From: CAYVXT01 sp964455485
Lineage (GTDB): Bacteria; Patescibacteriota; Minisyncoccia; Phycocordibacterales; WO2-35-19
DNA: 26,802 nucleotides
Assembly (NCBI GenBank): GCA_964455485.1
Contig: CAYVXT010000071.1
Coordinates: 1 to 26,802 of the forward strand
Direction of reading: 5' to 3'
The notes below the pieces were generated by a model. That model worked only from the letters and a program-made list of their open reading frames with translations, did not search any database and had not been told where the DNA came from. Below are positions 15,856 through 22,918 of the stretch, piece after piece (position 1 is the first letter of the stretch; each line of letters starts with the position of its first letter). Position numbers and translations under genes: made by a program.

Positions 15856-16500
15856 TTATAACACGGATGCCAACCACTCAAGCACCATTTTGGACGAGCC
15901 CCCTCTTATTGATGACATTTTTTTTGCAATTAGTATATGCTTCATATTGTGAGCATTTTTTGGATAATCTCTATATTGGGACCTATAATACTCCTTTTCC
16001 AGTAAACCTAAAAAATTTTTAATCGAGAATTTATCTTCTTTTTTTGATAAACTTTTGATTTGAGACAACCTCGTATCGATATTATTATTTATAAATTGAT
16101 GAGCAGCTAATTCTTCCTTATTTTTTTTATTATTATGTGCTTCATGCAAGTCAAATATTCTTACTCTTGAAAGAAGTGTCGGCAAAACATTACCTAGATT
16201 TGGCAACTTTATAAAAAAATAAGTACCCTCTAAAGGCTCTTCTAAAACTTTAAGAAGAGCATTTTGGGCCTCAAATGTTATAGAATTGGTTTCCACATAT
16301 AAAACCTTCTTATCTCCTGCTATAGGTTTTCTTATTGCCCACTCTTCCAAGTCACGAGCCTCATTAATCCCAAACGCATCCGCTTCAATAATATTGTAAT
16401 CAGGATTTCGTTCCACCAAAAAACCCAAATGATCATTTAAAATTTTTGGCAACTCTAGATCTGCCTCACCAATAAAAATATTTGCGTGGTAAATCTCCAT
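15856..16500 (-). CDS. holB: DNA polymerase III delta'-like subunit, shortened
   Basis: Delta' is part of the clamp loader. The product (214 residues from the ATG at 16500) shows the AAA+ pieces typical of delta'/gamma: SITFEAQNALLKVLEEP and TLLSRVRIFDL (the SRC-like sensor region). The N-terminal IFIGEADLELPK stands where a Walker A would be and has no GxGK, as expected of a non-ATPase subunit. The family usually has about 300 residues, so the C-terminal collar domain is reduced. It begins 1 nt after the mreB2 stop; a Met five codons upstream would overlap that gene. It could be a general gamma/delta'-like AAA+ remnant. Confidence 0.75.
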   Translation of the reverse strand: MEIYHANIFIGEADLELPKILNDHLGFLVERNPDYNIIEADAFGINEARDLEEWAIRKPIAGDKKVLYVETNSITFEAQNALLKVLEEPLEGTYFFIKLPNLGNVLPTLLSRVRIFDLHEAHNNKKNKEELAAHQFINNNIDTRLSQIKSLSKKEDKFSIKNFLGLLEKEYYRSQYRDYPKNAHNMKHILIAKKMSSIRGGSSKMVLEWLASVL

Positions 16501-16501
16501 A

Positions 16502-17518
16502 CTACCGTTTTGCAATTATCATTTTTTTATAAGCCGAAAGATGATCCAAAGCAATACCCGTACCCTGAACTACACAAAACAGTGGATCTTTAGCGAGCGT
16601 GGCTTTGACACCAACTCTTGCAAAAATTAGCTCTGGAAAATTCCTAAGGGAGGATGTGCCTCCGGTCATTATAATACCGTTGTCTATGATATCAGCAGCA
16701 AGTTCAGGTGGTGTCTCTTGTAAAACATCTTTGACCGCTTTCACCATTTCTCTGAGCTCTTTTGCTATTGCTTTAACTATTTCGTTTGTTTTAACTTCCA
16801 CAGAGCGTGGCAAACCCGATATAAGATCACGACCTTTTACCTCCATACTTAACTCTTCTTCTATAGGCATTGCTGATCCGATATTTATTTTTACATCCTC
16901 AGCAGTTTTGTCGCCTATAGCCAAGTTAAAAGTTTTTTTAATATAATCAACTATAGCCTGATCAATACGATTTCCTGCACATTTAACTGAAGTAGAAGCG
17001 ACAATACCTCCAAGTGATATTACCGCAACATCGGTTGTACCACCTCCAATATCAGCAATCATGTGACCTTTGGCCTCATAAATCGGTATACCCGCACCAA
17101 TTGCCGCAAGGATAGGCTCCTTTATTACGTAAGCATTTTTTGCTCCTGCTTTTATAGCAGCTTCAATAACCGCCCTTCGCTCTGTTGATGTAACTCCAGC
17201 AGGCACTGAAATCAACACCTCAGGTTTTACAAAACTCCAACTTCCTAAAGATTTGCGCATATAATACCGAAGCATAGCCTCAGTGACTTTATAGTCAGCG
17301 ATTACTCCATCCTTCATTGGCCTATAAGCAGCAATAGCGTCCGGAGTTCTTCCAATCATAGTTTTAGCTTCATTACCAACTGCTAAAATACGGTTATTTT
17401 CAATACCTATTGCAACAACTGAAGGCTCGTTGAGTACGATACCCTTGCCGGGCATAAACACCAGCACATTTGCAGTACCTAAATCAATGCCGAGTTTTTT
17501 AGAAAAAAATGATGCCAT
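16502..17518 (-). CDS. mreB: Actin-like rod-shape protein MreB (copy 2)
   Basis: This second MreB paralogue has 338 residues. The start MASFFSKKLGIDLGTANVLVF matches the classical amphipathic MreB N-terminus. Phosphate 2 is IADIGGGTTDVAVISLG (about residues 158-174) and the adenosine motif is IIMTGGTSSLRNF (about 287-299). It differs from copy 1 in the linker (AMPIEEELSMEVKGRDL versus LVPESPIETKARGRDL) and lacks its charged N-terminal extension. It heads an operon with holB, frr and rseP instead of mreC/D, so the two copies are separately expressed and may form mixed or specialised filaments, like Mbl/MreBH in Bacillus. Confidence 0.95.
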   Translation of the reverse strand: MASFFSKKLGIDLGTANVLVFMPGKGIVLNEPSVVAIGIENNRILAVGNEAKTMIGRTPDAIAAYRPMKDGVIADYKVTEAMLRYYMRKSLGSWSFVKPEVLISVPAGVTSTERRAVIEAAIKAGAKNAYVIKEPILAAIGAGIPIYEAKGHMIADIGGGTTDVAVISLGGIVASTSVKCAGNRIDQAIVDYIKKTFNLAIGDKTAEDVKINIGSAMPIEEELSMEVKGRDLISGLPRSVEVKTNEIVKAIAKELREMVKAVKDVLQETPPELAADIIDNGIIMTGGTSSLRNFPELIFARVGVKATLAKDPLFCVVQGTGIALDHLSAYKKMIIAKR

Positions 17519-17526
17519 TCCCGGTT

Positions 17527-17555
17527 ATCATATACCGATAGACGGGAACTTTCAA
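17527..17555 (-). promoter_or_regulatory. Promoter of mreB2-holB-frr-rseP
   Basis: On the minus strand, TTGAAA (17550-17555), exactly 17 nt, and TATGAT (17527-17532) form a strong promoter. The -10 ends 8 nt before the mreB2 ATG, so the transcript should have a leader of 0-2 nt. Confidence 0.75.
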
Positions 17556-17602
17556 CCACAAAACAAGAGCAAAATCTATCCCTCATGAATGTTTTTTTGT
17601 TC

Positions 17603-17608
17603 TATAAT
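17603..17608 (+). promoter_or_regulatory. -10 element of the priA-like gene
   Basis: TATAAT at 17603-17608 lies 16 nt before the ATG at 17625. No good -35 is seen at 17-18 nt. It diverges from the mreB2 promoter. Confidence 0.4.
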
Positions 17609-17624
17609 TTCACTAAATAAGTCT

Positions 17625-19559
17625 ATGTATATTATCGAGTGTCTTCCGTTTTCAAAGGGCTTAAATAAGGAATCACTTTCATATTTTTCCAGTACAAAAA
17701 TAGAACCTGGATCTCTAGTCAAAGTCCCAATTCGGGGAAGAGAAATTCAAGCTCTTGTCGTAACAAACAAAGAAGCAATTGATTCTAAAACAGAAATCAA
17801 AAGCGCCAATTTCCAAGTTAAAAAAGTTCTATCAATCCAATCGAAACCTTTCCTCAAACCAGAATACCTAAAAGCAGTAAAAGAGACTGCCTCATATTTT
17901 GCATCAAATGACGGCGCAATACTTTCCAGCCTTATTCCGACATTCGTAACAGAGAATCCAAACATACTTTCATCCTTAAGCCAGAAATTACAATCACAAA
18001 CAACCTCACAATCTAAATCAGAAAGTTTGTCACTTGTTGGGTGTGAGGACGAGGAACGTTTTGCAAATTACAAATCTTTGATTCGAGAAGAATTCGCAAA
18101 AGGTAAGACAGTCTTTATATGTCTCTCCCAGAATGAAAATATTTTGCAAGCCAAGGAAAAACTTGAGAGAGGTATTGAGCACTATGTATGTGCGTTTTAT
18201 AAAGACATGTCAAAAAAAGAGTTTAAAGATGAATGGAAAAAAGCCTCTACAGAAAAGCATCCTGTAGTTATAATCGCGACAGCAAGATGGCTCTTTATTC
18301 CAAGAAATGACATTGGTGCAATTGTAATAGAAAAAGAAAATGACAGCGGATGGAAAACTTTATTCAAGCCTTTTTTTGATCTGCGCTTTTTTGCAGAAAA
18401 ATTGTCTTCGAATCTTGGATCAAGACTTATATACGGTGATTTTTGCTCCCGCATCGAGACACTTTACAGATACAAAGAGGGGGAATTATCTGCATTTGAA
18501 AATGTTAAGTGGCGTTTAAACTTTGACTCAGAAATTGATCTTATAGATATGCGAGCAGTTCAAAAGAAAAGCGGAGGTGAAGAGTTTGAATGTATTTCAG
18601 AAGATTTAGGAAATTTAATTGAAAAATCAAGCAAATCTGGATCACATTTATTCATTTATGCTTCAAGGAAGGGCCTATCGAGTACTGTTGTATGTAAAGA
18701 TTGTGGTGAAATGGTATGCTGCAGCAACTGCGATGCCCCAATGGTGCTTCACAGGAAGGATAGAGATCAGGGTATCTTTCGCTGTCACCAATGCGGTGAA
18801 ATTAGAGATGCCGCCGAATATTGCAAACATTGTGGGAGTTGGAAACTTGCAGGATTTGGTTCTGGTATAGATAGAATTAAGGAAGAAATAAAAAAGAAGT
18901 TTCCTGACCTACAATTGTTTGAAATAAACAAAGAAATTGCACCAACGAGTACAAAAGCATCGACAATAATAAATAAATTTTATAGTTCAAAAAGTTCGGT
19001 TTTACTCGGTACTGAAATTGCATTTCCATATCTTCAAAAACGAATTCAATATTCAGCTATAGCATCTCTAGATTCCTTGTTTGCAATACCAGACTTTAGA
19101 ATCCACGAAAAAATTTTTAGGATCATTATACAAACTCGAAACTTAGCAAAAAAGAAATTCTTAATACAAAGTCGAAACCCAGAAGAATATACAATAAAAT
19201 CAGCCATCGATGGAAATATTGCTCAATTTTATGCAAAAGAAGTGAGTGACCGGCAACCATTAGGCTACTCACCTTTCGGATTATTCATTAAAATCACTTT
19301 CAGAGGTACCAAAGCTTCTGTCCAAAAAGAGGCAGAAAAATTTAAGGACATTTTCAGTGAATATCGGGCATCAATTTTCCCTTCTGCTCAAGAAAAGCGC
19401 GGCGAACAAGCCGCAGTTAACGCAGTTATTAAATTAAAAAAAGAAGAGTGGCCAGAGCAATCAATTTCTACTGGAGGTAATTTTTATGGTCTTCCATCCT
19501 TACTTTCTTCACTTCCTCCAACATACGAAATCAAAATAGACCCGGACACCTTGCTATAA
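17625..19559 (+). CDS. priA: PriA-like primosomal protein with degenerate helicase motifs
   Basis: PriA reloads the replisome at stalled forks. The N-terminal 3'-DNA-binding domain is recognisable (MYIIECLPFSKGLNKESLSYF, then PGSLVKVPIRGREIQALVV). The paired zinc-binding region is complete: CKDC, CCSNC, CHQC and CKHC (about nt 18693-18833). The ATPase is not. Where PriA has GVTGSGKTE, this has GCEDEERFA (about nt 18036-18062), and the DEEH box reads EKEN (about 18330-18341). Motif V/VI residues are also unclear (VLLGTEIAFPYL). Actinobacterial PriA is known to have lost helicase motifs likewise. I chose the ATG at 17625 because the family motif begins there; an ATG at 17589 precedes the -10. 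def follows 37 nt downstream. Confidence 0.85.
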   Translation: MYIIECLPFSKGLNKESLSYFSSTKIEPGSLVKVPIRGREIQALVVTNKEAIDSKTEIKSANFQVKKVLSIQSKPFLKPEYLKAVKETASYFASNDGAILSSLIPTFVTENPNILSSLSQKLQSQTTSQSKSESLSLVGCEDEERFANYKSLIREEFAKGKTVFICLSQNENILQAKEKLERGIEHYVCAFYKDMSKKEFKDEWKKASTEKHPVVIIATARWLFIPRNDIGAIVIEKENDSGWKTLFKPFFDLRFFAEKLSSNLGSRLIYGDFCSRIETLYRYKEGELSAFENVKWRLNFDSEIDLIDMRAVQKKSGGEEFECISEDLGNLIEKSSKSGSHLFIYASRKGLSSTVVCKDCGEMVCCSNCDAPMVLHRKDRDQGIFRCHQCGEIRDAAEYCKHCGSWKLAGFGSGIDRIKEEIKKKFPDLQLFEINKEIAPTSTKASTIINKFYSSKSSVLLGTEIAFPYLQKRIQYSAIASLDSLFAIPDFRIHEKIFRIIIQTRNLAKKKFLIQSRNPEEYTIKSAIDGNIAQFYAKEVSDRQPLGYSPFGLFIKITFRGTKASVQKEAEKFKDIFSEYRASIFPSAQEKRGEQAAVNAVIKLKKEEWPEQSISTGGNFYGLPSLLSSLPPTYEIKIDPDTLL

Positions 19560-19584
19560 AATATGAATTTACACAAATCTGTGG

Positions 19585-19590
19585 TAAAGT
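19585..19590 (+). promoter_or_regulatory. Possible extended -10 of def
   Basis: TG-G-TAAAGT places a -10 at 19585-19590, ending 6 nt before the def ATG, as at lexA, hpf and mreB. A TTTACA at 19568-19573 is too close to act as its -35. def may also be reached by read-through from priA. Confidence 0.35.
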
Positions 19591-19596
19591 TAGAGT

Positions 19597-20169
19597 ATGA
19601 CGCAAGGTCAAATAGTACAAAAAGAAAACAAAGTTTTAAGGGAAGTTGCTAAAGAGGTGCCTCTTGAAAGCATAAAAAATCGTAAAACTGAAACTATAAT
19701 AAGACGGATGATTAAAGCTTTAAACAACGAGGATGACGGAGTTGCAATCGCGGCTCCTCAGATCGGAGAGAGCTTACGAATTTTTGTAGTGTCGAAACGT
19801 ATTTTCGAAATTATGGCTGAAGAACGATCGCGTAAAAATTCAAAAAGGCAAAACTTAGATAATTTTGAGAAGGGAGTGAGCGAATCAGAAAATGCAGAGG
19901 ATATGGTTTTTATAAATCCTGAAATTATTAAAACTTCCAAAAAAAAGTTACCGATGGAAGAAGGATGTCTTTCAGTTAGATGGCTCTACGGTCGTGTAGA
20001 ACGTTCTCAAAAAACTTTAATAAAAGCATACGATGAAAATGGGAGACCGTTCACTATGGGTGGTTCCGGGATACTGTCTCAGGTATTTCAGCACGAGATC
20101 GATCATTTAAATGGAATACTTTTTATCGATAAAGCAAAAGGTCTGAAGGAAATCCCACCAAAAGTATGA
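19597..20169 (+). CDS. def: Peptide deformylase
   Basis: This metalloenzyme removes the N-formyl group from nascent proteins. All three active-site motifs are present: GVAIAAPQ (Gln55), EGCLS (Cys124 as metal ligand) and HEIDH (His166, Glu167, His170). At 190 residues it carries an extra charged segment of about 30 residues (69-101, rich in K/R/E/S/N) between the second strand and FINPEI; typical bacterial enzymes have a short turn here. The stop TGA overlaps the fmt ATG (ATGA, 20166-20169), so formylation and deformylation are translationally coupled. Confidence 0.96.
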   Translation: MTQGQIVQKENKVLREVAKEVPLESIKNRKTETIIRRMIKALNNEDDGVAIAAPQIGESLRIFVVSKRIFEIMAEERSRKNSKRQNLDNFEKGVSESENAEDMVFINPEIIKTSKKKLPMEEGCLSVRWLYGRVERSQKTLIKAYDENGRPFTMGGSGILSQVFQHEIDHLNGILFIDKAKGLKEIPPKV

Positions 20170-21083
20170 AGTACGTTTTCTTTGGTTCTTCAGAATTTAG
20201 TGTTTATGTTTTAGAGGAACTAAAACTCCATAGTCTTTTACCATCTCTTATTGTTACAACTCCTGACAAACCTAAAGGCAGGAAGCTTATTCTTTCCCCT
20301 GCTCCTACCAAAATATGGGGTCAAGAAAATAATATTGAAGTGATTGACCCTACTTCTATTCGCAACAACTCCGAATTGGTTTCAAGACTTAAAGGATTAA
20401 ACGCTGAGCTTTTTTTAGTTGCTTCATATGGCAAAATAATTCCAAGGGAAATATTTGATATTCCAGAGAGAAAGACTTTAAACATTCACCCGTCTTTGTT
20501 ACCTAAATATCGGGGAGCTTCACCAATTATTAGTCAAATTTTAAATGACGAAAAAGAAATTGGCGTTTCAATTATGCAAATTGAAGAGGCAATGGATGCA
20601 GGACCAATTGTTGTAAAAGCGTCTTTAAGATTTGAGGAGCAAAGTTCAGGGGACTTCGCGAATGAAATCTTTTCACTAGACAAAACTCAATTAGAAAAAA
20701 CTTTAGCGGTGGAAGGGGCACGGCTTTTTGCCCACGTTTTACCTGAGTGGCTAAGTGGATCAATACAGCCAATAATGCAAATTGAGAACGACGCCACTTA
20801 TTGCAAAAAAATTAAGAAGGAGGACGGAGAACTTATGATTGATCTAAACGACTTAACTTTTAATGCCAGAGAAAATTATTTGAAAATAAGAGCTTTTCAG
20901 GGTTGGCCTACCGCTTATTTCTTTCTTCGACACGACGGAGCCTCTAGCGAAGGTAGCCCAACACATAAACGCATCATCATTACTAAAGCTACCTACGAGA
21001 ACAATACTCTAAAAATCTTAAACGTTATTCCGGAAGGTAAGAAAGAAATGCCTTTTGAGGATTTTTTAAGGGGATTAAGATAG
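20166..21083 (+). CDS. fmt: Methionyl-tRNA formyltransferase
   Basis: This enzyme formylates initiator Met-tRNA using 10-formyl-tetrahydrofolate. The N-terminal catalytic domain has the Rossmann start KYVFFGSSEFSVYVLEEL, ASYGKIIPREIF, the signature NIHPSLLPKYRGASPI (Asn and His catalytic, about residues 106-121) and the catalytic Asp in EEAMDAGPIV. The C-terminal OB-like domain follows from about 205 (NARENYLKIRAFQGWPTAYF). The length of 305 is normal. It ends the priA-def-fmt run, 17 bp from the convergent hpf stop. Confidence 0.97.
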   Translation: MKYVFFGSSEFSVYVLEELKLHSLLPSLIVTTPDKPKGRKLILSPAPTKIWGQENNIEVIDPTSIRNNSELVSRLKGLNAELFLVASYGKIIPREIFDIPERKTLNIHPSLLPKYRGASPIISQILNDEKEIGVSIMQIEEAMDAGPIVVKASLRFEEQSSGDFANEIFSLDKTQLEKTLAVEGARLFAHVLPEWLSGSIQPIMQIENDATYCKKIKKEDGELMIDLNDLTFNARENYLKIRAFQGWPTAYFFLRHDGASSEGSPTHKRIIITKATYENNTLKILNVIPEGKKEMPFEDFLRGLR

Positions 21084-21092
21084 GTTTATCTT
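21077..21092. terminator. Weak hairpin between convergent fmt and hpf
   Basis: AAGATA (21077-21082) pairs with TATCTT (21087-21092) around a 4-nt loop, followed on the plus strand by TACTTGAATTACTTT. It is short and AT-rich, so it is a poor terminator at best. Confidence 0.25.
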
Positions 21093-21100
21093 TACTTGAA

Positions 21101-21502
21101 TTACTTTCTCCTAAATCTCTTCCAACTCTTTGCAGGAGCGTCGATAATACCTTTCAAAATCATTTTTGCACGCAAAGCACCTCTTCTAAGCATTCTAATT
21201 GCCTTTTTTCTGTGTGACGAAAGTTCCCTTGCTATATCATCTTTTGCTTCATCTATCGAGGCGTACAGATCTTCAGTTTCAGATACTTTATAATAATCAT
21301 TGCCGCTCACAATCAGATGGATTTCTGCCTTAAATATATCGCCTGACTTATGGTGTCTAGAAGTTTTTCCTACCTCAACATTTATAAGCACATCTTCTGT
21401 CTCCGAAAAAAACTTTTGGAGCATTAGAAGCTTCTTTTCTATATAATCAGATATTGATGGTGTGATTTCTAAATTTGTAGCTTTGATATTTGTTTTTATC
21501 AT
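21101..21502 (-). CDS. hpf: Ribosome hibernation promoting factor (HPF/RaiA family)
   Basis: HPF binds the decoding region of idle ribosomes. From the ATG at 21502 the product is 133 residues and starts MIKTNIKATNLEITPSI, matching the family's first strand and helix. The conserved IEKKLLMLQKFF, VLINVEVGKTSRHHKSGDIFKAEIHL and DLYASIDEAKDDIARELSSHRKK follow. In place of the dimerisation domain of long HPF there is a strongly basic tail of about 35 residues (many Lys/Arg, ending WKRFRRK), so it is a short form with an RNA-binding-like extension. An ATG 11 codons upstream would lie before the -10, so I reject it. Confidence 0.92.
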   Translation of the reverse strand: MIKTNIKATNLEITPSISDYIEKKLLMLQKFFSETEDVLINVEVGKTSRHHKSGDIFKAEIHLIVSGNDYYKVSETEDLYASIDEAKDDIARELSSHRKKAIRMLRRGALRAKMILKGIIDAPAKSWKRFRRK

Positions 21503-21508
21503 ACTTAT

Positions 21509-21537
21509 ATTATATCCCAAGCCTAAACTTGCCACAA
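21509..21537 (-). promoter_or_regulatory. Promoter of hpf, probably leaderless
   Basis: On the minus strand, TTGTGG (21532-21537), exactly 17 nt, and a perfect TATAAT (21509-21514) are present. The -10 ends 6 nt before the ATG, so transcription should begin at or next to the start codon. Confidence 0.75.
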
Positions 21538-21538
21538 T

Positions 21539-22402
21539 TTAGTCGAATATATTTATCAAGTAGTTGTTTATAGTAGCTTGCGGTAAATCATAGAAATTTT
21601 GATTTTCCTCATGAAGACGTGAGGCAAGACTCCTCCCAACAAATCTCCAGTGCCAAGGTTCAAACTGGTAATAATCATTGCCTTCAGGGTATGAAAGCAC
21701 GAAACCATACCTATAAGCGTTTGCTTGCAACCACTCATAGGCCTTAGTGCTTTTAAATTTTTCAAAACTTGCCCCAGTTTCAGGTGTTGTAAAATCTATT
21801 GTTGTGCCCAATTGATGTTCAGAATAACCCTGATCAGCAGAAAACTTATTTGCACCACTTCCATACGTCACACTATAACCACTTTTCAAAGAACTCTGCT
21901 CACCAAAAGATCGGTAAGCAGAAACAATTTCCAAATTAACGCCATTTCGTGCTGCGTTTTTTATCATATCTCTCAAAAAAGGCAGGACCTCTGTCAATAT
22001 CTGCATCTGTTTATTTTTATCATAAGCGTATTCATTAGGTATTTCAGACAGTTTACCCGGAGCATAATGTTCATTTAAAAAATAAACTTTTGAGTATTTT
22101 CCTAAAAGCTCTTTGTCAGTTTTTGCAAGTTTGTCTAAAGTGCCTACGGTATCAGCAATGTCTTTTATTTGACCACTAAATAATGTATTTCTGTATTTTT
22201 CAGTCTCTAGTTCATTTGCCGTTTCGTGAAGAGTGGCTTGGACTTGCTCTAAATCAGATTGGGTATTAGATAACTCTAGAGACAAGGCTTTGATATCAGC
22301 TACCTTCAAATAATAAAAATAGCCGAGTGCTACTAGACCAGCAGCCAGAATACCTATAACTGAATACATGATTTGCTGTTTCTTTGTGATTTCTTTTGAC
22401 AT
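21539..22402 (-). CDS. Membrane-anchored D-alanyl-D-alanine carboxypeptidase (VanY family)
   Basis: This zinc peptidase trims the terminal D-Ala of wall stem peptides. An N-terminal transmembrane helix (about residues 12-31) is followed by a coiled coil (about 34-70) and the M15B domain. Motifs are SAYRSFGEQ (161-169), SEHQLGTTIDF (Ser194 to Phe204; His196 and Asp203 as zinc ligands) and EPWHWRF (Glu248 catalytic, His251 zinc ligand). The domain sits outside the membrane on a helical stalk. The start lies 4 nt after the mscL stop, so the two share a transcript. It may act as a housekeeping endo/carboxypeptidase with no link to vancomycin resistance. Confidence 0.92.
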   Translation of the reverse strand: MSKEITKKQQIMYSVIGILAAGLVALGYFYYLKVADIKALSLELSNTQSDLEQVQATLHETANELETEKYRNTLFSGQIKDIADTVGTLDKLAKTDKELLGKYSKVYFLNEHYAPGKLSEIPNEYAYDKNKQMQILTEVLPFLRDMIKNAARNGVNLEIVSAYRSFGEQSSLKSGYSVTYGSGANKFSADQGYSEHQLGTTIDFTTPETGASFEKFKSTKAYEWLQANAYRYGFVLSYPEGNDYYQFEPWHWRFVGRSLASRLHEENQNFYDLPQATINNYLINIFD

Positions 22403-22406
22403 TTTA

Positions 22407-22811
22407 TTATTCTACCATTTGAACGCAGTGTGCGCATCGTTTAGCCTCAATTGGTATTTCACTAAGGCATTGCGGGCACTTTTTAGTGGATGGGGGGAGA
22501 GGCACTTCATTTTTCTTTGCTCTAGCTATTAGTATATTCATTGGTTTAACCACAAAAAAGAAAACGGCAGTTGCTATTAGAATGAATGAAATAATACTAT
22601 TTAAGAGATGACCATATTTAAACTCGCTTCCATTTATTGTAAAAACTAAATCCCCAAAATCTCCAATTCTACCCAATGCACCGATAAGGGGGGTTAAAAA
22701 ATCGGCGACTAAAGCATTTACCACTGCCCCAAAAGCAGTACCAATAACAACACCAACTGCCAAATCCACAACATTGCCTCGAAGCAAAAACTGCTTAAAT
22801 TCTTTGAGCAT
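22407..22811 (-). CDS. mscL: Large-conductance mechanosensitive channel with C-terminal zinc ribbon
   Basis: MscL opens on membrane tension to release solutes in osmotic downshock. From the ATG at 22811 the product is 134 residues and begins MLKEFKQFLLRGNVVDLAVGVVIGTAFGAVVNALVADFL, given here only as family-typical (amphipathic helix, then TM1 with the gate). TM2 follows (SIISFILIATAVFFFVVKP). After it comes a CPQC...CAHC zinc ribbon (about the last 25 residues) in place of the usual C-terminal helical bundle. An ATG 18 codons upstream precedes the -10 and adds no family sequence. It is followed directly by the vanY-like gene. Confidence 0.95.
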   Translation of the reverse strand: MLKEFKQFLLRGNVVDLAVGVVIGTAFGAVVNALVADFLTPLIGALGRIGDFGDLVFTINGSEFKYGHLLNSIISFILIATAVFFFVVKPMNILIARAKKNEVPLPPSTKKCPQCLSEIPIEAKRCAHCVQMVE

Positions 22812-22824
22812 AAACTTACTTAAA

Positions 22825-22833
22825 ATTATAACA
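22825..22833 (-). promoter_or_regulatory. Extended -10 of mscL-vanY
   Basis: TG-T-TATAAT on the minus strand (TATAAT at 22825-22830) lies 13 nt before the mscL ATG. No good -35 is present, which extended -10 promoters tolerate. Confidence 0.5.
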
Positions 22834-22910
22834 ATTTGATTATACCAAATATACAAATCTTTCACTTATCCTTCATTTGGTATCCTTAGAATTATGCCAG
22901 ACTAGTTCTT

Positions 22911-22917
22911 GAAAGGA
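22911..22917 (+). promoter_or_regulatory. Shine-Dalgarno of the GH18 gene
   Basis: GAAAGGA lies 1 nt before the first ATG (22919) and 4 nt before the second (22922), favouring the second as the start. This is one of the few SD-like sequences before any start in the window. Confidence 0.5.
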
Positions 22918-22918
22918 C

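Noticed and set aside
15848..15877. Longer N-terminus of the ribosome recycling factor
   Set aside because: The extra 10 residues overlap holB and precede the conserved family start MFNFTDTKEK.
17747..18454. Minus-strand reading frames inside the priA-like gene
   Set aside because: They are antisense to a recognisable PriA sequence and show no motif or start signal.
21503..21535. Longer N-terminus of the hibernation factor
   Set aside because: The extra residues would be encoded upstream of the predicted transcription start and do not fit the family.
22812..22865. Longer N-terminus of MscL
   Set aside because: It lies upstream of and across the -10 element; the channel family starts at MLKEFKQFL.
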